The translations under genes and the position numbers were made by a program. From Myxococcota bacterium (lineage in GTDB: Bacteria; Myxococcota_A; Polyangia; Polyangiales; JANWZI01), in assembly GCA_025054695.1 (NCBI GenBank), contig JANWZI010000020.1, positions 1 to 45,615 on the forward strand: 45,615 nt of DNA, in the 5' to 3' direction. The notes under the pieces are model-generated. The model was not told where the DNA came from. It searched no databases and worked only from the letters and a program-made list of their open reading frames with translations. The stretch's first letter is position 1. The number at the start of each line of letters is the position of its first letter. Shown here piece by piece: positions 39,401 through 45,615 of the stretch.

Positions 39401-41068
39401 TAGCCGGCGGTCACCGGGCGGGAAAGCCTCGATCGCGAACCGATACGCGCGCGGTCCCCCACGAGCTTCGAGGCGCACCGATCCGAGCTCCTCGCCGGCC
39501 AGGACGAGGCTGCTCGCGCGCATCGACCCATCGAGCTCGAGCCCGGCTGGCGCGACGCGCGTGCGCCCGCGGACTTCCATCTCGCTCGCGCGCACCGGTC
39601 CATAGACGAGCCGTTCGAACCGCACGCGACCGGACAGCCGCGGCCACTCGAATTCGGGTTCGGTGCGCACCACGACGTCGGCGTGCAGCGCACCGCGCAC
39701 GCCCGGCACGTAGCGACGCACGTGCGGCTCGTTCTGCAGCGCCGGCAGCTGGACGTGCGCGCGCACGTCGAGCGCCCCGTCGAATCGCACGACCCCCTCG
39801 CCGTCGATGCGACCGCCCGCGTGCAACGCCTCCACCCGCCGCACCACGAGCCGATCGGCCGGCTCCCCGTCGAGCCGTCCCTCGAGCGCGAATCCGGGCA
39901 CCGCGAGCCATCCCCACAGGAAGGGCTCGAGCTCGACCCGCACGTACGGCGCCGGACCCGGCTGCGCGCGAACCTCCAGCCGCCCACGACCCGCGACGTG
40001 CACGTCCGGCGCATCCGCCACGAGCCGCGCGAGATCGACCCCGCTCGTGTGCGCCTCGACGTCGGTCGCATCCCCGAAGATTCGCGCGCGCACCTGCACC
40101 GGACCGGCCTCGGTCTCGGCGTCCGCCTCGAGCCGCAGGGCGTCGAGCGGACCGTGCAGGCGAACGTGGCCCACGAGCGACCCGCGCAGTCGCTCGGCCC
40201 ACGACCAGCCCAGCTCGTGGAGCAGCTCGGCGCGCGCCGGCGACGGCCGAACTTGCAGATCCAGCCACGGAGCCGCCTCCGGGGGCCGATCGCGCGGTGT
40301 GCGAAGCGCGAGGGTGACCTCGAGCCGGTCGGTCGGGCCGGCCGCACGCTCGATCCGCCCTCCGACCGACACCTCGAGCCCCCGCCACGGGTCCGTCGAG
40401 ACGCTCGCCGAAAGCCGCTCGACGTGCCCGGTGAACGGGAACGGCGCGACGAAACGACCTCGGCCCCGCTCGACGTGGATTTCGAGCACGTTCGCGAGAT
40501 CGGCCCACCATCGTTCGGGTGTGGGGCGCGCCTCGAGCCGCCCCTCCAGCTGCACGTCTTCGACGCGGATGCCCTCGAGGCCGAGCATGCTGCCGTGCAC
40601 GAGCCCCCGCTCGACGACGATTCCGTCGACTTGCACGTGCGGACCGGGCGACGGGGTGGATGGCACGGCCGGTTCGAACGCCTCGAACAGCGAGAGGACC
40701 GCGCGCTCGCCCGGCACGAGTCGTAGCTCGACGTCCTGCAGCCGCGCGCTCGCGATTCGCCATTGCCCTCGGAGCAACCCTCCCGGATCGGGCACGAGCG
40801 TGGCGCTCCCCACCGCGAGCACCCGCCGCCCGCTCGCATCGAGGATCTCGACGCCGCGCGCGCGCACGCCGCCCAGACCGACGCGGTCGAGCGAGGCGAT
40901 GCGGAGCGTTCCCGCGATTTCGCCCGAAACGAGGCGCTGCACGGTGTCGGCGAGCGCGGCGCGGCCGGCGGACAGCTCGAGGTGATGGAGGACACTGACC
41001 GTCGTGGCGGCGATCAACGCGACGCCCAGACGCAACGCTCGCCATGCCGGAACGACGATCCGACTCAT
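36425..41068 (-). CDS. tamB: TamB-like translocation/assembly module protein
   Basis: Long beta-helical protein of 1547 residues spanning the periplasm, with an N-terminal membrane helix (LRLGVALIAATTVSVL, about 12-27). AsmA/TamB-type repeats follow (VARGVEILDASG-like, and many amphipathic beta strands such as GRLRVELGIEARGRGSLALSG). The C-terminal TamB domain lies at about 1150-1547 (VSVRLPQQSGRTLQPL, GTMNFDGGPELDPIVNLHATHVLRGG, EIIALLVGG, ending VDLTWEP). Together with TamA it moves proteins or lipids to the outer membrane. ATG 41068 precedes the helix. It follows tamA by 99 bp on the same strand, the usual tamAB order. Confidence 0.9.
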   Translation of the reverse strand: MSRIVVPAWRALRLGVALIAATTVSVLHHLELSAGRAALADTVQRLVSGEIAGTLRIASLDRVGLGGVRARGVEILDASGRRVLAVGSATLVPDPGGLLRGQWRIASARLQDVELRLVPGERAVLSLFEAFEPAVPSTPSPGPHVQVDGIVVERGLVHGSMLGLEGIRVEDVQLEGRLEARPTPERWWADLANVLEIHVERGRGRFVAPFPFTGHVERLSASVSTDPWRGLEVSVGGRIERAAGPTDRLEVTLALRTPRDRPPEAAPWLDLQVRPSPARAELLHELGWSWAERLRGSLVGHVRLHGPLDALRLEADAETEAGPVQVRARIFGDATDVEAHTSGVDLARLVADAPDVHVAGRGRLEVRAQPGPAPYVRVELEPFLWGWLAVPGFALEGRLDGEPADRLVVRRVEALHAGGRIDGEGVVRFDGALDVRAHVQLPALQNEPHVRRYVPGVRGALHADVVVRTEPEFEWPRLSGRVRFERLVYGPVRASEMEVRGRTRVAPAGLELDGSMRASSLVLAGEELGSVRLEARGGPRAYRFAIEAFPPGDRRLRASGSVDRDGDRWAARVPSIEVSAGRATWTGALDVASWMPGRWIELDGVRLESGEQRLSGSARIGRRGGGHVAIEARSVDLQSLLALSGRRRIDLGGRLTAGLRLEGPLRDPVLTLEGRLHDAHVGSIRDVEARGAVHYDGAGRLRVELGIEARGRGSLALSGTGWLDRTLGGLVEVLAGGAYEGQLGVEDVDLTLLESIAPGRLPGMVGRLDGQLRFDGSPLAPSLVGELGVSELRLDPLPPLGVAAAIRFEQGTLQTHVQTHAPSAEGRRSFADVEATLLLDAAALLTDPAAALAAIGSQPWSVAIRMPPWRLVEIVPARARRMPEALRPLRVGLSGTFVGGGRPTRGDLTAVLAYDAPLSDDACARDLHPRATVRAVLERDGTRATIAGFLGHARVLDLVATAHTPLDAWLAGEAEPRISEVEVRSGASEVAMHAELGRLPWLCRSLEGEVFVDVRRMTWRPDGIRIEASADVPALRVEGQPVDRLHVEVRVGDDELRLEAGSAWSTSERASVRARLPARWEAAEPLPRLLPGQGWIELRLDRAPLGPFVGWLPQIVDASGRLRGRLRATGSVLDEPRLEGEVVLEDGRLELVGLGQQLDDVAAVVRARDRGVHIERLRARDGQGSIELQGVMDLVGARPGGARVRVRADEFPVRREGTVLATVSAEGVLDAAFGERRAELRVLAERLSVRLPQQSGRTLQPLEPHPDIEIVGAGETGAARSARERPYEIDVAVDARRPFWIRREDFAVQVVAELGAVYVDPELRVAGYANLRRGFFDVFGKRFTVDRGTMNFDGGPELDPIVNLHATHVLRGGTDTVTVEVTGRLSAPTVTFGSSTGATDQGEIIALLVGGARGPMGSERAPREQVSDFLYGVAFGLATLTLRREIGEIVPALAIEQGAGGAGSARVSAGWDVDAIVPPFLRRFIRSAYVQGAVSVADREDPERTASSSDQLNADVLIELGFPYGIVGTGRWSPVNQAWGVDLTWEP

Positions 41069-41167
41069 GGCGAGCCTCGCGGCGCGACCCGCCCCGCGCG
41101 ACGATTGCGGTGGCGCCCTCGATCGCCGTCGTCGGCGGAAGGCGTCCCGGTGCCGCGCGCCAACACG

Positions 41168-43345
41168 TCAGAACGCCTCGCCGATGGTCAGGTGCACCGC
41201 GCCATCGAAGCGCAGCCCCGGAAGACGCGCCTCGGTGTGCGCGTGCGGACCACGTCGTGCGTCGCCCGGAAACTGCGCGCCCGGCACGCGCCAGCCGACG
41301 TCGAAGCGTACCGGCCCGACCAGAGTGCGGTAACGCAGACCGAAGCCGAGCGAGAGGTGCGGATGGTCGAATCGGAAGGGCACGTCCGGAGAGTCGCGCG
41401 CATCCTCGACATCGGTCGGGGTCGGGACTCCATCGCTCACGTCCCCCGCGTCGGCGAAGAGCACCACGCCGAACGACTCCGTCACCGGCACGCGCAGCTC
41501 GGCCGACGCGTCCCAGCGACGCAGTCCGGTCGGGCTGTCGCCCACGCGCCCCGGCAAATAACCGCGGTTGCTGCTCGCGCCGCCGGCCCGGAATTGCAGC
41601 TCGCTGGGCCCGAGGAGGTCCATGCCGCTGCTCACGTGCATCAGCCCGACGCTGGTCCGCGCCGCGAACACCGCGTCGAGGACGGGCAAGGGCAGATAGA
41701 CGCGCAGGTCGGGCACCACGCGCAGGTAGCTCCAGTCCGACGGAAAGACGTAACCGCCTTGCTGAAACGTCACGCTCGCGTACAGGCCCCGGCGGGGCGC
41801 ACGCGGATCGTCGCGCAGGTCGAGCGTGATGGTCTGCTCGAGGAACATCGTGTCGTGCGCCAGCGGCACCTTGAGGTCGAACGGAACCTGGCGCGTATCC
41901 ACGGGCAGGTAGACGTTCTCGACGAGGCGCACGGCGGCGAAGAGCCGGCCGCCGAAGAAGGCGCGCTCGGGACCGATCGCCGCGCGTATCCGGTGCCGGA
42001 TGAGTCGCACGGAGGCGTCGAACGCCCGGTCTCGCCCGTAATCCCAGTCCGCGCGCAGCACGAGTTGGGTGCGCGGCTCGAAGAATCCGGGCTGACGCGC
42101 CTCGAGCGCGATCTCGTTTCCGAGGTTCGACGTCGAGAACGGCTCCGGGCCGGTCGACGGGAAGACCGCCGGAAACGCGAGGCGCGGACGCTCCTCCAAG
42201 CGCAGCGCACGCAGCCCTCCCCACAGATTGCGCCACTCGGCCACCGCGGTCAGGTGGATGTCCCACTCCTGCGCGTCCTGTCCGTCGAAGGTACCGACCT
42301 GGATCCCGGCGCCGAAACCCAGGCGCGAGAGGCGGCCGGGCACGACCCGCACGAGCACCGGCACGACGCTGGCCGCGGGATCGTCGGGGACCAGGGCGAC
42401 GACCTCGACCGACGAGAACGCGCCGAGACCGTAGATCGCGCGTTGGGCCTCGGCGAGCGCGCTCTGGCGGAACCGGGAACCGGGCTCGATGAGCGCTGCG
42501 GCCGCGATCACGCGCGCGGGAAGCTCGCCATGACCGGTCACCCGTACCTCCCCGAAGGTGCACGGCGGGCCGGGCACGACGAGCAGGCGCACGTCGGCAC
42601 TGCGGGTCGCCGGATCGATGCGCACGCGACCCGATACGAAAGCCCGCGCGTAACCACGCTCGGCGAGCGCGTCGGCCAGCGCGCGACGCGAGCGGTCGTA
42701 CAACGCTTCGTCGAAGCGATCTCCCTCGCGCAGTCGAAGCGCGTTGGCCAAAGCGTCCACGACGTCGTCCGGAAGCGGCGGCGCGTCGGGATCCGCGGGG
42801 CCGCAACCGTCCTCGGCGAGCCGGTCGCACAGCTCGACGGCGACGTGACGGACGCGAACGGGCTCGCCCTCGTGCACGTTCACGCGGATCGCCAGCTCGC
42901 AGCCCTCGTCGTCGCTCCCGCTGTCGCAGGGCCGCGCGTGCGGGTCGAACCGGTCCGATTCGAGCGCAGCCGCCGGCTCCATGTGCACCGACAGGACCCG
43001 TGCGTCGTAGTAACCGCGCGCGCGGTACCAGCGCTCGATGCGTTGCAGATCCCGCTGCCAGACTGCTCGGTCGTACAGCGGCCAGTCCGTCCACGGCCAG
43101 CGCCACAGACGCACGTCGACTCGTCCGGAGTCGAACGGCGGCACACCGCACTCGGGCTGGGGTGTGCGACCAAACGCAAAGGAGAAGTGGGGACGCGCCT
43201 CCGTCGCCAAACAGGCGCGCAGCGCGCCTTCGTCGAGCTGGCGCACGCCCTGCAACTCGAGCGAGGCGACCCCGTACCGACCGCTCTCGATGGTCGCGCA
43301 CCCACATGCGATCAGCGCGGCGATCGCGCCGCCGCGCCCGGTCAT
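41168..43345 (-). CDS. tamA: TamA-like Omp85 outer-membrane protein
   Basis: Outer-membrane barrel of 725 residues in the BamA/TamA family. The ATG at 43345 gives a short signal ending in a lipobox-like IACGC. POTRA-like modules follow at about 25-290 (ASLELQGVRQLDEGALRACL, IRVNVHEGEPVRVRHV, CTFGEVRVTGHGELP). The barrel carries GGYVFPSDW, the characteristic FRAGGASSNRGYLPG (about 595-610), and strand motifs up to the end (GFGLRYRTLVGPVRFDVGW). A lipid anchor on this family is unusual. It lies 99 bp upstream of tamB, and 16 bp after the cytochrome c gene. Confidence 0.92.
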   Translation of the reverse strand: MTGRGGAIAALIACGCATIESGRYGVASLELQGVRQLDEGALRACLATEARPHFSFAFGRTPQPECGVPPFDSGRVDVRLWRWPWTDWPLYDRAVWQRDLQRIERWYRARGYYDARVLSVHMEPAAALESDRFDPHARPCDSGSDDEGCELAIRVNVHEGEPVRVRHVAVELCDRLAEDGCGPADPDAPPLPDDVVDALANALRLREGDRFDEALYDRSRRALADALAERGYARAFVSGRVRIDPATRSADVRLLVVPGPPCTFGEVRVTGHGELPARVIAAAALIEPGSRFRQSALAEAQRAIYGLGAFSSVEVVALVPDDPAASVVPVLVRVVPGRLSRLGFGAGIQVGTFDGQDAQEWDIHLTAVAEWRNLWGGLRALRLEERPRLAFPAVFPSTGPEPFSTSNLGNEIALEARQPGFFEPRTQLVLRADWDYGRDRAFDASVRLIRHRIRAAIGPERAFFGGRLFAAVRLVENVYLPVDTRQVPFDLKVPLAHDTMFLEQTITLDLRDDPRAPRRGLYASVTFQQGGYVFPSDWSYLRVVPDLRVYLPLPVLDAVFAARTSVGLMHVSSGMDLLGPSELQFRAGGASSNRGYLPGRVGDSPTGLRRWDASAELRVPVTESFGVVLFADAGDVSDGVPTPTDVEDARDSPDVPFRFDHPHLSLGFGLRYRTLVGPVRFDVGWRVPGAQFPGDARRGPHAHTEARLPGLRFDGAVHLTIGEAF

Positions 43346-43361
43346 CGGCCCGCGCGACCGA

Positions 43362-43949
43362 TCAGGAGCCCGCCTGGGGCCCCAGGCCACGAACCGCGCG
43401 CAGGGTCGTCAGGTACGCCAGAAGATCCTCGAGATCCGCGTCGGACAACCGCGAGGGGGGGATCGGCCGCATGCGCCCCGACCCGCGCCGCACCTGCGCT
43501 CGCATGCGCTCCGCCGTCCAGTTCTTGCCGATGATGCGCGGACCAACGTCCTCGTCGCCCCCCGGATGGCACGAATCGCACCGGCGCTGGAACGCCCGAC
43601 GTCCGCGCGCCACGCGCTCGTTCCAGTCGGCTCCGGCGGCTTCCGCGCCACCCGTACCCGGCGAGGGCGTGGTCGCCGTCTGCGTCGCGCCGCCCGACGC
43701 GCCGGCCGCGGCGTCGCCTCCCTCGACGCTGCCCGCCGTGGGGCCGGACCCGGTTCCCCCGCCCGCTTCGTTCGCCCCCATGCCTTGCGTATCCGCCCCC
43801 ACGGGCGCGTCCGCTCCCGTCGCCGCCGACCCCTCGTCGCCCGGCGCCCGTTCCGCGCCCGCCGTCGTCGCACCCTCCGTGGGCTCCGCGCCACCGGCGC
43901 CTCCGCAGCCCGCCAGCCATCCGAGCACGAACGCGATCACGCGCACCAC
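43362..43949 (-). CDS. Cytochrome c lipoprotein
   Basis: Periplasmic electron carrier of 195 residues. A signal plus lipobox (VIAFVLGWLAGC) is followed by about 80 residues rich in Gly/Ala/Thr/Glu as a tether. The heme-binding CDSCH lies near residue 137; a Met-containing MRPIP segment about 40 residues later is a candidate axial ligand. GTG 43949 is chosen because GGGAGG (CCTCCC at 43955-43960) sits five bases upstream. A second GTG at 43946 and an ATG at 43973 are alternatives. It is divergent from the GlcD-type oxidase, and tamA follows after 16 bp. Confidence 0.85.
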   Translation of the reverse strand: MVRVIAFVLGWLAGCGGAGGAEPTEGATTAGAERAPGDEGSAATGADAPVGADTQGMGANEAGGGTGSGPTAGSVEGGDAAAGASGGATQTATTPSPGTGGAEAAGADWNERVARGRRAFQRRCDSCHPGGDEDVGPRIIGKNWTAERMRAQVRRGSGRMRPIPPSRLSDADLEDLLAYLTTLRAVRGLGPQAGS

Positions 43950-44064
43950 GTCGACCTCCCGGCCGCGTCCCATCGGCCCTCCCGGTACATACCCGCTCCG
44001 GGCCGCGTCGTACAGTTCGCGTCGCGCGCTTGACCCCGACGGTCCCCTCGCGAACGCTGCCCTC

Positions 44065-45462
44065 GTGAGCCTGGAGCAGGCGCTCGTCCAGATCGACCGC
44101 GCGCTCGGCGATGGTCGTGTGCTCACCGATCCGGACGTGCTCGACGGCTACGCCCGGGACGAGAGCGAGGCGCCCGCCGTGCGGCCCGGCGCGGTCGTGC
44201 GCGCCACGTCGACCGCCGAGGTCGCCGCCGTGCTACGCGCCGCCCACGAGCACCGCGTGCCCGTCACGCCGCGCACGGGCGGAACGGGACGCGTCGGAGG
44301 CGCCGTCCCGGAGCCGGGTGGAATCGTGCTCGCATGCGAGCGCATGGACGCCATCAAGGAAATCGCGCGCGCCGACCTGTACTGCGTGGTCGAGCCGGGG
44401 GTCGTCACGGCACGGTTGCACGCGACGGTCGAGGCCGAGGGGCTCTTCTACGCTCCCGATCCCAACTCGGGATCGAGCTGCGGAATCGGCGGCAACGTCG
44501 CCTGCAACGCCGGCGGGCCACGCGCGTTCAAGTACGGTCCGACGCGCGAGCACGTGCTCGGCCTCGAGGTGGTCACGGGCGACGGCAGCGTGCTGCGGCT
44601 CGGTCGACGCACCCGCAAGGGGACGACGGGCTACGATCTCGCGAGCCTCGTCGTCGGGAGCGAGGGCACGCTCGCCGTCGTCACCGAGGCCACGCTCCGG
44701 CTGCTGCCACGACCCGAATCGGTGCTCACGCTGCTCGTGCCACTGCCGGACCTGGATGCGGTGCAGGGAAGCGTGACGGGCGCGATCGAGACGGGCCTGC
44801 TGCCGCGCTGCATCGAGCTGCTCGACGCGGTCACGCTCGATCTGGCACGGGCTTCCGGCGCTCCGCTGCCGGCCGACGCGGGCGCCCTGCTCATCGTCGA
44901 GCTGGACGGCGAAGCGTCCGAAGTCGAGCGTGGCGCGGAGCGCATCGCGGACATCTTCACGTCCGCCGGCGCGCGCGAGCTCCTCGTCGCACGGCACGCG
45001 GGCGATCGCGAGCGGTTGTGGGAACGCCGCCGCGAAATGAGCCGTGCGCTGCGCGCGGCCGCGCGCTTCAAGCTCGCCGAGGACGTCATCGTCCCGCGCA
45101 CGCGCATCGGCGCGTTGCTCGGGGCTGTGCGGCGCATCGCCGAACGAACCGGCTTGTGCATGCCGACCTACGGCCACGCCGGCGACGGCAACCTCCACGT
45201 CAACGTCCTCTGGGACGACGAGGCGCAGCGCCCGCTCGTCGAGCGCGCCATCGGCGAGCTGTTCGCCGAAACCGTCCGCCTGGGCGGCACGCTGAGCGGC
45301 GAGCACGGCATCGGCCTGCTCAAGGCGCCCTATCTGCCCCTCGCGCACCCGCCTGCACTCGTCGAGCTCCAACGACGCGTCAAGTCGCTGTTCGACCCGC
45401 GTGGAATCCTCAACCCCGGCAAAATCTTCCCCGCACCGACGTCCGCCCACGGTCCATGCTGA
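44065..45462 (+). CDS. FAD-linked oxidase, GlcD/D-lactate dehydrogenase family
   Basis: Flavoprotein of 465 residues that oxidises a 2-hydroxyacid such as glycolate or D-lactate. The FAD-binding PCMH domain is at about 35-215 (TPRTGGTGRVGGAV, DPNSGSSCGIGGNVACNAGG, KYGPTREHVLGLEVV). The C-terminal oxidase domain has YGHAGDGNLHVNV (about 370-382), SGEHGIGLLKAPYL (near 412), and FDPRGILNPGKIF. The GTG at 44065 matches the usual length. No GlcE/GlcF subunits follow. The 115 bp before it hold divergent promoters shared with a cytochrome c gene, a possible electron acceptor, by inference only. Confidence 0.93.
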   Translation: MSLEQALVQIDRALGDGRVLTDPDVLDGYARDESEAPAVRPGAVVRATSTAEVAAVLRAAHEHRVPVTPRTGGTGRVGGAVPEPGGIVLACERMDAIKEIARADLYCVVEPGVVTARLHATVEAEGLFYAPDPNSGSSCGIGGNVACNAGGPRAFKYGPTREHVLGLEVVTGDGSVLRLGRRTRKGTTGYDLASLVVGSEGTLAVVTEATLRLLPRPESVLTLLVPLPDLDAVQGSVTGAIETGLLPRCIELLDAVTLDLARASGAPLPADAGALLIVELDGEASEVERGAERIADIFTSAGARELLVARHAGDRERLWERRREMSRALRAAARFKLAEDVIVPRTRIGALLGAVRRIAERTGLCMPTYGHAGDGNLHVNVLWDDEAQRPLVERAIGELFAETVRLGGTLSGEHGIGLLKAPYLPLAHPPALVELQRRVKSLFDPRGILNPGKIFPAPTSAHGPC

Positions 45463-45478
45463 AACGGCCGGCCGTTTC
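45461..45478. terminator. Palindromic hairpin at the oxidase stop
   Basis: GAAACGGCCGGCCGTTTC is a perfect 18-bp palindrome starting within the TGA stop codon (45460-45462). It could fold into a hairpin that ends transcription, ahead of array 9. There is no T-run. Confidence 0.5.
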
Positions 45479-45486
45479 GGGCCGGT

Positions 45487-45615
45487 CTCGGACTCGGTCT
45501 CGGACTCGGGCTCGGGCTCAGGCTCGGGCTCGGGCTCAGGCTCGGGCTCGGAGTCGGACTCGCGCTCGGGCTCGGGCCTCGGCCGCGGACTCGGACTCGG
45601 TCTCCGTCTCGGTCT
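45487..45615 (+). repeat. Hexamer array 9 (at least 21 units, runs off the end)
   Basis: CTCGGN-type units continue to the end of the window and probably beyond. Register is kept for 15 units; one extra C at 577 (45577) shifts it, after which six more units follow. This is the only single-base indel I found in any array. It lies right after the oxidase hairpin. Confidence 0.9.

Noticed and set aside
43000-44064. An 820-residue extension of the oxidase
   Set aside because: The upstream part is antisense to tamA and the cytochrome c gene and has no domain; the FAD domain begins after GTG 44065.

Overview
The window is very GC-rich DNA with tightly packed genes, GTG starts and 4-bp ATGA gene overlaps. 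Its gene content looks like a myxobacterium (Myxococcota, Polyangia-like). The signs are Asp/Ala/Gly-rich lipoproteins, an RCC1-repeat lipoprotein, an FHA-GAF sigma-54 activator, a Ser/Thr kinase with a PEGA tail, alpha-2-macroglobulin-like giants and an SspB-type adaptor. This placement is inference from content; no rRNA is present to prove it.

Layout. 0.3-2.3 kb (+): a lipoprotein L,D-transpeptidase overlapping a low-molecular-weight phosphotyrosine phosphatase. 2.2-16.6 kb (-): a probable cell-envelope operon (small lipoprotein, carboxypeptidase-regulatory-like lipoprotein, two paralogous alpha-2-macroglobulin-like proteins, an Asp-rich lipoprotein remnant), followed downstream by obg. 16.6-18.5 kb (-): an FHA-GAF-AAA+ activator immediately upstream of that operon, with a candidate sigma-54 promoter between them. 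18.5-19.9 kb (-): RCC1 lipoprotein. 20.0-22.0 kb (+): a tandem P-loop ATPase resembling DUF2791/BrxD. 22.2-22.6 kb (-): Nudix hydrolase. 22.7-24.7 kb (+): groES-groEL with a CIRCE operator. 25.2-27.6 kb (+): orphan TonB-dependent receptor. 27.8-28.9 kb: sspB (-) divergent from ssrA/tmRNA (+), so the tagging RNA lies next to the adaptor that recognises its tag. 28.8-32.2 kb (-): 2-oxoacid dehydrogenase E1 alpha, dihydrolipoyl dehydrogenase and lipB. 32.3-35.1 kb (-): Ser/Thr kinase and its secreted or membrane partner. 35.3-36.1 kb (-): SDR oxidoreductase. 36.4-43.9 kb (-): cytochrome c lipoprotein, TamA-like Omp85 protein and TamB. 44.1-45.5 kb (+): GlcD-type FAD oxidase.

The most unusual feature is a family of degenerate hexanucleotide arrays, consensus CTCGGN. 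Nine arrays, each intergenic, occur in 45.6 kb: at 57, 3402, 22079, 24813, 27582, 32294, 35196, 36153 and 45487. They diverge heavily by substitution, yet eight of the nine keep an unbroken 6-bp register (up to 35 units, 210 bp). They have no stop codon in any frame when intact, and put GG every six bases. Some contain higher-order copies (a 60-bp tandem period at 27588, a duplicated 30-bp block at 24825 and 24891). One runs directly out of a lipoprotein reading frame. I know of no described family with these properties, and their role is open.
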